A DNA stretch of 12,283 nt, taken from 66-474 sp051962095. GTDB lineage: Bacteria; Pseudomonadota; Gammaproteobacteria; Xanthomonadales; Rhodanobacteraceae. The stretch covers positions 1 through 12,283 of the forward strand of contig JBQCCP010000197.1 in the NCBI GenBank assembly GCA_051962095.1. The letters are read 5' to 3'. How positions within the stretch are numbered: position 1 is the first letter of the stretch; every line of letters begins with the position of its first letter. Below the pieces are notes generated by a model. It saw only the letters and a program-made list of their open reading frames with translations. It ran no database searches and was not told the origin of the DNA. The position numbers were made by a program, and so were the translations under genes. Below are positions 1-7,030 of this stretch, piece after piece.

Positions 1-1
1 G

Positions 2-727
2 GTGGTGCTGGATACCGAAACGACCGGACTCGAAGTCGAGCGCGGCCATCGCGTGATCGAGATCGGCTGCGTGGAACTGGTGGACCGACGTCCCAGCGGG
101 CGCAAGTTCCACTGCTACCTCAACCCCGAGCGCGCGATCGATGCCGGCGCGGTGGCAGTGCACGGGATCACCGACGAGTTCCTGCGCGACAAGCCGAAAT
201 TCGTCGAGATCGCGGCCGATTTCGTCGCGTTCATCGGCGGCGCGGAGTTGCTGATCCACAACGCCGCGTTCGATACCGCGTTCCTTGACGACGAACTGGA
301 ACGCGCCGGCGTCGCGTTCGGCTGCGTGGCCGACCACGCCGCGGTGGTGGACACGCTGGCGTTGGCGCGACAGAAGTACCCGGGCCAGAAGAACACGCTG
401 GATGCGCTGTGCAAGCGGCTCGGCATCGACAACAGCCATCGCGAAGTGCACGGCGCGTTGCTGGATGCGCACCTGCTGGCCGACGTGTGGGTGGCGATGA
501 CGGCCGGCCAGGGCGCGCTGGCGCTGGGCAGCGAGGAAGCGTCAACGCAGGCCGCCGTCACGGCGGCAAACCTGGCGGGATTGGCACTGATAGCGCGGCC
601 GCGCGTGTTGCGCGCAAGCGCGCAGGAAACCGCGGCGCATGACGCGCGCCTCGATGCGCTGGACAAGGCCAGTGGCGGCAGCCTGTGGCGGCGCGAAAGC
701 ATCGAGCAGGTGGCGGAGCCGGCCTGA
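2..727 (+). CDS. dnaQ: DNA polymerase III epsilon subunit, 3'-5' proofreading exonuclease (5' end missing)
   Basis: This is the proofreading subunit of the replicative polymerase; it removes misincorporated bases and binds the alpha subunit through its C-terminus. Counting from the first in-frame codon at base 2, all DEDDh exonuclease motifs are visible: Exo I DTE (Asp4, Glu6), Exo II in the stretch IHNAAFDTAF, and Exo III with His150 and Asp155 in HGALLDA. The His-Asp spacing matches E. coli DnaQ. The tail ending in GGSLWRR resembles the polymerase-binding C-terminus of the family. The reading frame is open to the left edge and the first visible residues (VVLDTETTG) usually follow a few more residues (as in TRQIVLDTETTG of E. 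coli), so the true start lies just outside the window. The gene converges with the PP2C gene, with 15 bp between the stop codons. Confidence 0.96.
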   Translation: MVLDTETTGLEVERGHRVIEIGCVELVDRRPSGRKFHCYLNPERAIDAGAVAVHGITDEFLRDKPKFVEIAADFVAFIGGAELLIHNAAFDTAFLDDELERAGVAFGCVADHAAVVDTLALARQKYPGQKNTLDALCKRLGIDNSHREVHGALLDAHLLADVWVAMTAGQGALALGSEEASTQAAVTAANLAGLALIARPRVLRASAQETAAHDARLDALDKASGGSLWRRESIEQVAEPA

Positions 728-738
728 GCCAGGCTCCG
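714..738. terminator. GC-rich hairpin between convergent dnaQ and PP2C genes
   Basis: A perfect 7-bp stem CGGAGCC (714-720) / GGCTCCG (732-738) encloses a further GGC/GCC pairing around a CTGA loop, which includes the dnaQ stop codon. Its position between two convergent genes suits a shared transcription end. There is no T-run on either side, so it is not a classical intrinsic terminator. Its role is inferred from position and pairing only. Confidence 0.35.
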
Positions 739-742
739 ACCG

Positions 743-1450
743 TCAGTTCACCCGCACCAGCACGAGGCTGATGTTGTCGCGTCCGCCGGCCTCGAGCGCC
801 GCGAGCAGCAGGTGGTCCACGCATTCCTGTGCCGCAAGGTCAGTGCGCGCCAGCATCGCGGCGATGCGCCCGTCGGCCAGTTCCTCGCTCAAGCCGTCGC
901 TGCAGAGCAGGAATTGCACGCCACGTTCCAGCACGCCCCGGTGCAGTTCGGCGCAAAGTTCGCGCGGCGGCGTGATGCCCAGCGCCTGGGTGGCGCGGTT
1001 GCGCTTGGGGAGCGGCGCACCGGATTCCGGCCCGCGTTCCGATGCGGTCCCGCCGTCGTCCGTTGTGGTCGGATCCTCGCGGCACAGCCGCTGCAACGTT
1101 CCGGTGCGCCAGAGATAGATCCGGGTGTCGCCGATGCAGGCGGCGGCATAGCGGCCAGCTTCCAACCTGAGCAGCGCAAGGGCTGCGCCAGTGGGCGCAA
1201 CGCCCGGCATCCTGCGCGCGAACGCCGCGATCTGGTTGCCGGCATTGCGGATCGCGCTCTCGAGTTCGCGCGCGGTGCGCGCCGCATCCACCAGCGCATC
1301 GCGGGCGAGGGTGGCGGCGAACTCGCCGCGGCCGTGGCCACCCATGCCGTCGGCCACGAGGAACAGGCCGAGATCCGCGTCGGCCCAGTAGGTGTCTTCG
1401 TTCAGCTCGCGGCGGAGGCCGGTATGGCTGATGTGTCCGACTTCGATCAT
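743..1450 (-). CDS. PP2C-family serine/threonine protein phosphatase
   Basis: This is a single-domain, soluble PPM/PP2C phosphatase of 235 residues, expected to remove phosphate from Ser/Thr with two Mn/Mg ions. Metal-binding motifs appear in order: NED (Asp19), ADGMGGHG (Asp34, Gly35), GDTRIYLWR, CSDGLSEEL (Asp185) and GGRDN (Asp225). The length is normal for stand-alone bacterial PP2C proteins such as PppA/Stp types. One odd stretch is the segment after LCRED (about residues 124-150), which is rich in Thr, Asp, Gly and Ser and ends KRNRATQALG where relatives usually have a DHS...HxxTRALG pattern. There is no membrane segment and no partner kinase in the window, so the substrate is unknown. 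It is the last gene of the minus-strand psd cluster, starting 58 bp after the preceding stop. PppA-type phosphatases regulate type VI secretion in some bacteria, but nothing here supports that role. Confidence 0.9.
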   Translation of the reverse strand: MIEVGHISHTGLRRELNEDTYWADADLGLFLVADGMGGHGRGEFAATLARDALVDAARTARELESAIRNAGNQIAAFARRMPGVAPTGAALALLRLEAGRYAAACIGDTRIYLWRTGTLQRLCREDPTTTDDGGTASERGPESGAPLPKRNRATQALGITPPRELCAELHRGVLERGVQFLLCSDGLSEELADGRIAAMLARTDLAAQECVDHLLLAALEAGGRDNISLVLVRVN

Positions 1451-1508
1451 GCCCCGAATGCGTCCATGTGCCGGCCATCGGCGCCGTCGGCGCGACCGCC
1501 ACGCAGGG

Positions 1509-1961
1509 TCAAGCGCTGGTCCCGCCGGATTCCAGTCGCGACGAGAACACCTTCAATTCGCGCATGATGCGCAGGACGTGGCGGTGCAGGTCCTCGACGT
1601 CCGGTGCGCTGGCGCCGCGCGTTTCGTGGTAGACCAGCGCGATCCACAAGGCGAGGCCGCGCATCCGCACCTGCACGTTGTCGGAGCGCGCGCGGTCGTA
1701 GCCCACGTCCAGGCCGTTCTGGGTGATGCCGTTCTCGATCTGGATGCCGTATTGCGAGGGATCGGCGGCCTGCGCCACGTTGTCGCACTCGCGGCCGATC
1801 AGGTCGGCCAGTTGCTCGCGGTACGAGCGCGGCAATTCCAGGCTGCGATGTTCGATTTCGGCGAGTTGGCGCCGCAGGCGTGCATGGCGGCCCATCGCGG
1901 TGACGCGCGTGACAAGCCGGCGGAGATAGTTGTCCCCGGGTTTCTGGTGTTGCGAGGTCAA
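1509..1961 (-). CDS. Unrecognised helical protein between psd and the PP2C phosphatase
   Basis: I do not recognise this family. From the preferred start it is 150 residues, hydrophilic and predicted mostly helical. It has a basic N-terminal part (NYLRRLVTRV, GRHARLRRQL), an acidic/polar middle containing SQYGIQIENGITQNG, and a C-terminal helical half with MRGLALWIALVYHETRG and HRHVLRIMRELK. It has no signal peptide, clear membrane span or catalytic motif. I chose TTG at 1961 because GAGGA lies 8 bases upstream and gives a natural N-terminus (MTSQHQKPGDN). Alternatives are GTG at 1976 (155 aa, no well-placed ribosome site) and ATG at 1895 (128 aa). Upstream in-frame sequence overlaps psd and is not credible. 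It sits between psd (38 bp) and the PP2C gene (58 bp), so it could work with either, most plausibly the phosphatase. Confidence 0.6.
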   Translation of the reverse strand: MTSQHQKPGDNYLRRLVTRVTAMGRHARLRRQLAEIEHRSLELPRSYREQLADLIGRECDNVAQAADPSQYGIQIENGITQNGLDVGYDRARSDNVQVRMRGLALWIALVYHETRGASAPDVEDLHRHVLRIMRELKVFSSRLESGGTSA

Positions 1962-1999
1962 AGACAGATTCCTCACGCGGCTTCGCCGTTTTCCCCGTG

Positions 2000-2863
2000 T
2001 CAGGTGATTGTGCCCTGATCGGGCCCGGTCCACAAATCCCCCAGCCGTCGGCCCACCCGCACGATCGACTCGGGCCGGAGCGCCGGATCGAAGCGCGCCG
2101 AGGGCACCAGCACGATCACGGTGGAACCCATTTCGAACCGGGCCATTTCCGCACCACGCACCAGCCGCACGCCCCAGCCGCGCCACTCGCGGTGCACGAT
2201 GCCACGCCCGTACGGCGGCACCACCGGACCGCCCCAGACGGTGGTGATGCCGGAAACCAGGATCGCGCCGACCATCGCCACCACGAACGGTCCGCGCGGA
2301 CCCTCGAAATGGCAGATCAGCCGTTCGTTGCGGGCGAACAGGTTCGGGATGTCGGCGACGGGACCGGGCGCGACGCTGAACAGGCGCCCCGGGACGTGGA
2401 CCGATTCGACCAGTTCGCCGTCCAGCGGCATGTGTACGCGATGGTAATCGCTGGGCGACAGATAGATCGTGGCGAAGGCGCCGTTGCGGTACCGCTCCGC
2501 GGCGGCCGGGTCAGCAAACAGGTCGGCCACGCTGTACCCGCGCCCCTTGGCCTGCAGGATGCGGCCGGCCTCGATCCGCCCGATCTGGCTGATGCGGCCG
2601 TCGGCCGGACTGACCAGCGTGCCGGCATCGCCTTCGGGGGGCCGCGCGCCGATCCGCAGTCCGCGAGTGAAAAAATCATTGAAGCTCAGGAACGCGAACG
2701 GATCGGGTTGCGCGGCATCATCCATGTCAACCTTGTAGACCTGCACCACGCGGCCGATCAGGAAGTTCTTCCAGGGGCGCCAGGTCCAGCGGGTGGCGGC
2801 GCGCACGATGCGGCTGAGGGTTTTCTGCGGGGCAAGATATTGGGCGAGGATCGGGAAACGCAT
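2000..2863 (-). CDS. psd: Phosphatidylserine decarboxylase proenzyme
   Basis: This enzyme converts phosphatidylserine to phosphatidylethanolamine at the inner membrane. The 287-residue length is typical of the proteobacterial PSD-B type. The proenzyme cleaves itself at a Gly-Ser bond to create a pyruvoyl cofactor. The site is visible as MGST, with Gly246/Ser247 giving a 41-residue alpha chain; the common form is LGST, so Met for Leu is a mild variation. The other members of the self-cleavage triad are present: Asp88 in SPADG and His144 in SPSDYHRVHMP. The start ATG at 2863 gives the expected N-terminus (MRFPILAQYLAPQ). It is first in the minus-strand cluster and diverges from prmB, with 55 bp between the starts. 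There is no good ribosome site before ATG, and a TACACT box lies only 6 bases upstream, so a very short or leaderless transcript is possible. Confidence 0.97.
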   Translation of the reverse strand: MRFPILAQYLAPQKTLSRIVRAATRWTWRPWKNFLIGRVVQVYKVDMDDAAQPDPFAFLSFNDFFTRGLRIGARPPEGDAGTLVSPADGRISQIGRIEAGRILQAKGRGYSVADLFADPAAAERYRNGAFATIYLSPSDYHRVHMPLDGELVESVHVPGRLFSVAPGPVADIPNLFARNERLICHFEGPRGPFVVAMVGAILVSGITTVWGGPVVPPYGRGIVHREWRGWGVRLVRGAEMARFEMGSTVIVLVPSARFDPALRPESIVRVGRRLGDLWTGPDQGTIT

Positions 2864-2918
2864 CCGGTCAGTGTAGCCGCAGAGCCACCTCTATACTGCC
2901 GCTTTGCCGCGCGCCGCC
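2864..2918. promoter_or_regulatory. Divergent promoter region psd / prmB
   Basis: This 55-bp gap is the only divergent intergenic region in the window and must hold promoters for both directions. On the plus strand TATACT at 2892-2897 matches the sigma-70 -10 consensus at five of six bases and would start a transcript about 15 bases before prmB. On the minus strand TACACT (2875-2870) could serve psd. No convincing -35 boxes stand at the right distance, so the assignments are tentative. Confidence 0.4.
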
Positions 2919-3833
2919 ATGACCAACGAACTGCAGAGCATCGTGGATCTGATCCGCTACGCGGCCAGCCGTTTCAACGCGGCCGGGCTGACGTTCGGCC
3001 ACAGCCACGACAACGCGATCGACGAGGCGACGCACCTGGTGTTGTCCTCGCTGCACCTGCCGCCCGACCTGCCGCCGGCCTACGGTGGAGCGCGGGTCAC
3101 GGCGGTCGAGAAAACCCGCGTGCTGTCGCTGATCGACCGCCGCATCGAAACCCGCGAGCCGGTCGCCTATCTGGTCGGCGAAGCCTGGTTCGCGGGCATG
3201 CCGTTCAAGTCGGATGCGCGCGCGCTGGTGCCGCGCTCGCCGATCGCGGAACTGATCGAGGGTGGGTTCTCGCCCTGGCTGGACGGCCGCGAAATCGAGC
3301 GCGCGCTGGACCTGTGCACGGGCTCGGGCTGCATCGGGATCGCGATGGCCGCGCACAACCCGCACTGGCGCGTGGACATCGCCGATGTCAGCGACGACGC
3401 GCTGGCGCTCGCGCGCGAGAACATCGCGCTGCACCAGGTCGACAGGCAGGTTCGCGCGGTGAGGTCGGACTTGTTCGCCGGGCTGCACGGCGAGCGCTAC
3501 GACTTGATCGTTTCCAATCCGCCCTACGTGACCGACGCGGAATACGCGGCGCTGCCGGGTGAATACGCGCACGAACCGAAGCTGGGCCTGACCGCTGGCG
3601 AGGATGGCCTCGACATCGCGCTGCGGATCCTGCGCGATGCGCCGGACCACTTGAACGAGGATGGCCTTTTGATCGTGGAAGTCGGCGAAAGCGAGCATGC
3701 CTTGAACGCGTTGCTGCCGGATGTCCCGTTCGTCTGGGTCGATTTCAAGGTCGGACCGATGGGCGTGTTCGCATTGGAGCGCCGCGAACTGGTCGAACAC
3801 GCGGCGGCGATTCGCGCGGCGGCTGCGCGTTGA
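2919..3833 (+). CDS. prmB: Ribosomal protein L3 N5-glutamine methyltransferase PrmB
   Basis: This SAM-dependent enzyme methylates a glutamine of ribosomal protein L3 during 50S assembly. The 304-residue protein has the PrmB/HemK layout. The N-terminal helical domain reads TNELQSIVDLIRY, close to E. coli PrmB. The SAM-binding loop LDLCTGSGCIGIA starts near residue 130, and the substrate-glutamine motif NPPY is at residues 200-203, followed by the YAHEPKLGL segment typical of PrmB. The phrases PVAYLVGEAWF and VLVPRSPIAELI-like ALVPRSPIAELIEG separate it from PrmC (HemK), which methylates release factors. ATG at 2919 is preferred over the in-frame TTG at 2904. Its stop overlaps the start of the acetyltransferase gene by one base. 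Confidence 0.95.
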   Translation: MTNELQSIVDLIRYAASRFNAAGLTFGHSHDNAIDEATHLVLSSLHLPPDLPPAYGGARVTAVEKTRVLSLIDRRIETREPVAYLVGEAWFAGMPFKSDARALVPRSPIAELIEGGFSPWLDGREIERALDLCTGSGCIGIAMAAHNPHWRVDIADVSDDALALARENIALHQVDRQVRAVRSDLFAGLHGERYDLIVSNPPYVTDAEYAALPGEYAHEPKLGLTAGEDGLDIALRILRDAPDHLNEDGLLIVEVGESEHALNALLPDVPFVWVDFKVGPMGVFALERRELVEHAAAIRAAAAR

Positions 3834-4354
3834 TGGAAATCGTCACCGCGCGCCTGCGGCTGGATGCCTTGCGCGGCGAGGATGCGGACGCATTGTTCGC
3901 GTATCGCAGCGATCCGGCGGTGAGTCGCTATCAGGGCTGGAAACCCGCTTCGATCGCGGATGCGGCCCGTTTCATCGAAGCCCAAGAGGGCGTGGCGCCC
4001 GACACGCCGGGAGCATGGTGGCAGCGCGCGATCCGGCTGCGCGATACGGACGAGCTGATCGGCGATCTGGGATTGCATTTCCTGGATGATGCCACCGTGG
4101 AGCTGGGCATCAGCCTCGCGCCCGCGCACCAGCGACAGGGCCATGCGCGCGAAGCCGTGGAAGTGATGCTGGATTTCGTGTTCGGCGGATTGCACAAGCA
4201 GCGCGTGGTCGCACTGGTCGATCCCCTCAACTTCATGTGCATGCGGCTGCTGGAAGGCTTGGGCATGCGCCGCACCGGCAGCCAGCCCCATCACGTGGTG
4301 TTCGCGCTGCAGGCTCGGGAATGGCTGGCCGCGCCGGCCGGCGAAGACGGGTAA
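3833..4354 (+). CDS. GNAT-family N-acetyltransferase, RimJ/RimL-like
   Basis: This is a 173-residue acetyl-CoA-dependent acetyltransferase of the Acetyltransf_3 (RimJ/RimL) type. It begins with the usual MEIVTARLRLDALRGEDADAL, where R-L-R-L is the family's first strand. It carries the CoA pyrophosphate-binding loop QRQGHA at residues 100-105, preceded by VELGISLAPAH and followed by NFMCMRLLEGLGMRR, the typical N-x-x-x-x-x-L-E-x-x-G-F/M ending. The substrate cannot be read from sequence; relatives acetylate ribosomal protein N-termini, antibiotics or small amines. The start ATG at 3833 overlaps the prmB stop as TGATG, which suggests translational coupling and makes a ribosome-related target attractive but unproven. 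An in-frame TTG just upstream is less likely as the start. Confidence 0.9.
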   Translation: MEIVTARLRLDALRGEDADALFAYRSDPAVSRYQGWKPASIADAARFIEAQEGVAPDTPGAWWQRAIRLRDTDELIGDLGLHFLDDATVELGISLAPAHQRQGHAREAVEVMLDFVFGGLHKQRVVALVDPLNFMCMRLLEGLGMRRTGSQPHHVVFALQAREWLAAPAGEDG

Positions 4355-4388
4355 GCTTGCGCAGGTTCCCGCTCGCGGATCGCGCGCC

Positions 4389-5504
4389 GTGTCCTCCAAC
4401 ACCTTCGGCAAGCTCTTCTCGGTCACCACTTTCGGCGAATCGCACGGGCCGGCGATCGGCTGCGTGATCGATGGTTGCCCGCCCGGTATCACGGTTGCGT
4501 CCGAAGACTTCGTGCACGATCTCGCGCGACGCGCCACCGGAAAATCGCGCTACACCTCGCAGCGCCATGAATCCGATGAAGTCGAAATCCTCTCGGGCGT
4601 TTACGAGGGCAGGACTACCGGCACGCCGATCGCGCTGCTGATCCGCAACACCGACGCGCGTTCGAAGGACTACGCCGAAATCGCGCAGGTTTTCCGGCCC
4701 GGCCACGCCGACTACAGCTATTGGCAGAAGTACGGCATCCGCGATCCACGCGGCGGCGGGCGTGCCTCGGCGCGTGAGACCACGATGCGGGTCGCTGCGG
4801 CGGTGATCGCGAAAAAGTGGCTCAAGGACAAATTCGGCGTGGAGGTGCACGGCTGGATGGCGCAGATGGATGACATCGTGCCGGCGCTGCCGGCAGGTGC
4901 GGCCATCGACTTCGACGTGGTGGAATCCAATCCGTTCTTCTGGCCGGTCGCCGCGCAGGTGCCGGAACTGGAAACGCGCATCAACGCATTGCGCAAGGCC
5001 GGGGATTCCTGCGGGGCGCGGGTGAACGTCGTCGCGTCCGGGGTGCCGCCGGGTTGGGGCGAGCCGGTGTACGGCAAGCTGGACGCGGATCTGGCATCGG
5101 CGCTGATGTCGATCAATGCGGTGAAGGGCGTCGAAATCGGAGCCGGCTTCGCGAGTGTGGCGCAGAAGGGCAGCGAGCACCGCGACGAAATGCGTTTGGA
5201 CGGCTTTACGTCCAACCACGCGGGCGGCATACTGGGCGGGATTTCGTCAGGACAGGATGTCGTCGCCTCGATCGCACTGAAGCCGACTTCCAGCATCCCG
5301 GTGCCGGGCCGCAGCGTGGACACCACGGGCGAGGAAACCGAGGTGCGCACCAAGGGTCGCCACGACCCGTGCGTGGGCATCCGCGCCACGCCGATCGCCG
5401 AGGCCATGGTGGCCCTGGTGCTGATGGACCAGGCGCTGCGGCACCGGGCGCAGTGCGGCGACGTGGGCGAGGTGACGCCTCGTATTCCCGGAATAACAAC
5501 GTAA
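4389..5504 (+). CDS. aroC: Chorismate synthase
   Basis: This enzyme makes chorismate from 5-enolpyruvylshikimate 3-phosphate with reduced FMN, the last shared step of aromatic amino acid synthesis. The 371-residue protein carries the family signatures: FGESHGPAIGCVIDG at the N-terminus, the GGGRASARETTMRVAA FMN/substrate loop near residues 119-134, and RSVDTTG followed by TKGRHDPCVGIRATP towards the C-terminus. Both conserved histidines (in GESHG and GRHDP) are present. The start is GTG at 4389, giving the expected MSSNTFGKLFSVTTFGESHG; no ATG fits. The ribosome site is weak (GGA about 10 bases upstream). It follows the acetyltransferase by 34 bp and precedes asd by 49 bp. It is complete, with a short variable tail. 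Confidence 0.97.
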   Translation: MSSNTFGKLFSVTTFGESHGPAIGCVIDGCPPGITVASEDFVHDLARRATGKSRYTSQRHESDEVEILSGVYEGRTTGTPIALLIRNTDARSKDYAEIAQVFRPGHADYSYWQKYGIRDPRGGGRASARETTMRVAAAVIAKKWLKDKFGVEVHGWMAQMDDIVPALPAGAAIDFDVVESNPFFWPVAAQVPELETRINALRKAGDSCGARVNVVASGVPPGWGEPVYGKLDADLASALMSINAVKGVEIGAGFASVAQKGSEHRDEMRLDGFTSNHAGGILGGISSGQDVVASIALKPTSSIPVPGRSVDTTGEETEVRTKGRHDPCVGIRATPIAEAMVALVLMDQALRHRAQCGDVGEVTPRIPGITT

Positions 5505-5553
5505 GTGGGGAGTCGCCCGCGCAACGAGCAGCTCCCGCCCCATCGGAGTGTTC

Positions 5554-6582
5554 ATGAGCAACAAAGATCGTTACAACGTCGCGATGGTCGGCGCCACCGG
5601 CGCGGTGGGTGAGACCTTGCTGTCCATCCTCGAGGAACGCGAATTTCCGGTCGGCGAATTCGTGCCGCTGGCGAGCGAGCGTTCCGCAGGCAGTACGCTG
5701 AAGTTCGCCGGCAAGCAGGTGGCGGTGCGCGATCTCGCGAAGTACGACTTCGACGGAATAGACATCGCGTTCTTCTCGGCGGGCGGTTCGGTCAGCCGCG
5801 AACACGCGCCGCGCGCGGCCGCGGCCGGCGCGGTGGTGATCGACAACACCTCGGAATTCCGCTACGTGGACGACGTGCCTCTGGTGGTCAGCGAAGTCAA
5901 TCCGCACGCGATCGCCGAGTACACCCAGCGCAACATCATCGCCAATCCCAACTGCTCGACCATGCAGATGCTGGTGGCGCTGGCGCCGATCCATCGCGCG
6001 GCGGGCATCGAGCGCATCAACGTCGCGACGTATCAGTCGGTTTCGGGCGCCGGGCGTTCGGGCATGGAAGAACTCGGCCGCCAGACCGCCGAACTCCTGA
6101 ACTTCCACGACGTGGAACCCGAGAAATTCCCGGCGCAGATCGCGTTCAACGTGATCCCGCACATCGACGTCTTCCTCGACAACGGCTACACCAAGGAAGA
6201 AATGAAGATGGTGTGGGAAACCCGCAAGATCCTGGAGGACGACTCGATCCAGGTGAATCCGACCTGCGTGCGGGTGCCGGTGTTCTACGGCCACTCAGAG
6301 GCGGTGCATATCGAGACCCGCGACAAGATGGAGGCCGCCGCCGCGCGCGCGCTGCTGGAATCCGCGCCCGGCGTGATGGTGGTGGACGAGCGCAAGCCCG
6401 GTGGTTATCCGACGCCGGTGGGCCATGCGGCCGGGAAGGATCCGGTCTACGTCGGCCGCATCCGCGAGGACATTTCGCACCCGAACGGGCTGGATCTGTG
6501 GATCGTCTCCGACAACATCCGCAAGGGCGCGGCGCTGAACGCGGTTCAGATCGCGGAAATCCTCGTACGCGAGTATCTTTGA
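5554..6582 (+). CDS. asd: Aspartate-semialdehyde dehydrogenase
   Basis: This NADP-dependent enzyme reduces beta-aspartyl phosphate to aspartate semialdehyde, the branch point to lysine/diaminopimelate, threonine and methionine, and so also supplies the cell wall. The 342-residue protein shows the Rossmann motif GATGAVGE (residues 13-20), the catalytic cysteine Cys134 in NPNCSTMQM, and the active-site His247 in YGHSEAVHIE. It resembles the shorter P. aeruginosa/Bacillus-type Asd rather than the E. coli enzyme. I prefer ATG at 5554, preceded by GGAG five bases upstream, to the in-frame GTG at 5548. The location directly before fimV is typical of pseudomonads and xanthomonads. Confidence 0.97.
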   Translation: MSNKDRYNVAMVGATGAVGETLLSILEEREFPVGEFVPLASERSAGSTLKFAGKQVAVRDLAKYDFDGIDIAFFSAGGSVSREHAPRAAAAGAVVIDNTSEFRYVDDVPLVVSEVNPHAIAEYTQRNIIANPNCSTMQMLVALAPIHRAAGIERINVATYQSVSGAGRSGMEELGRQTAELLNFHDVEPEKFPAQIAFNVIPHIDVFLDNGYTKEEMKMVWETRKILEDDSIQVNPTCVRVPVFYGHSEAVHIETRDKMEAAAARALLESAPGVMVVDERKPGGYPTPVGHAAGKDPVYVGRIREDISHPNGLDLWIVSDNIRKGAALNAVQIAEILVREYL

Positions 6583-6606
6583 GGCTGGCCGCGGGGAAGA
6601 CTCGAC

Positions 6607-6918
6607 ATGACGATGTACAACACATTGCGGAACATGGGGCTTGGCCTCGCACTGCTGGGCGCATCGATCGCGGCCACGGCGGCCACGCCCCCGGCGAAAC
6701 ATCCCGCGAACCTCGAGCACCAGTTGAAGGACGTCGACGCGAAATTGGCCGCGGCGCGTTCCCGCAACGAGGCGCTGCAGGCGCAGGTCACGCAGATGGA
6801 ACAGCAGAACGCCGCCAGGCAGACACAGTTGCAGCAGCGCGACGCCGAAATCGCCGCGTTGCAGGAGAAGCTCCAGGCGGCGGGCGTACCGGCATCTTCC
6901 GGTTCCTCGCACCGCTGA
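6607..6918 (+). CDS. Small exported coiled-coil protein, function unknown
   Basis: This 103-residue protein begins with a clear signal peptide: a short polar start with Arg8, a hydrophobic core GLGLALLGASIAATA, and a likely cleavage after an Ala-x-Ala near residues 25-27. The mature part is almost entirely one predicted coiled coil (about residues 35-91), rich in Gln, Ala, Leu and Glu, including AQVTQMEQQNAARQTQLQQR. It ends in a short Ser/Gly-rich tail. It has no cysteine in the mature part and no lipobox. The ATG at 6607 follows GGGGAAG by 7 bases. Its place between asd (24 bp) and fimV (112 bp) suggests a periplasmic helper of FimV or the envelope, but this is inference. The coiled coil resembles the periplasmic coiled-coil stretch of FimV in composition only. 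Confidence 0.75.
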   Translation: MTMYNTLRNMGLGLALLGASIAATAATPPAKHPANLEHQLKDVDAKLAAARSRNEALQAQVTQMEQQNAARQTQLQQRDAEIAALQEKLQAAGVPASSGSSHR

Positions 6919-7030
6919 CGGGATTCACCCGCCGGGCTTGGTGATTGGCGGTTTCTGCAATACCCTTGCGCTCGCGCGGGCGTGCACGGCAGTTCCCGCG
7001 TGTCCGTTTGCTGGCCGGGGGTCGTGGTCC

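Noticed and set aside
1478..1495. A small GCGCC/GGCGC inverted repeat between the unknown gene and the PP2C gene.
   Set aside because: A 5-bp stem of this kind is expected by chance in sequence this rich in GC, and it lacks a T-run.
812..1567. A plus-strand open frame of 251 codons opposite the PP2C gene.
   Set aside because: The opposite strand encodes all the PP2C metal-binding motifs, and this frame has no recognisable content.
743..1961. A type VI secretion or kinase-phosphatase signalling island, suggested by the PppA-like phosphatase.
   Set aside because: No kinase, FHA, TagF, sheath or other secretion gene is present in the window; the surroundings are housekeeping genes.
1997..3562. 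A plus-strand open frame of 521 codons across psd and prmB.
   Set aside because: It runs antisense to psd and out of frame in prmB; the product has no family features, whereas both real genes show full active-site motifs.
6919..7030. Possible promoter before fimV (TGCAATACC near 6956-6964).
   Set aside because: Only about half of the -10 consensus is matched and no -35 box stands at a suitable distance. The 112-base leader shows nothing firm beyond the GGGGG ribosome site.
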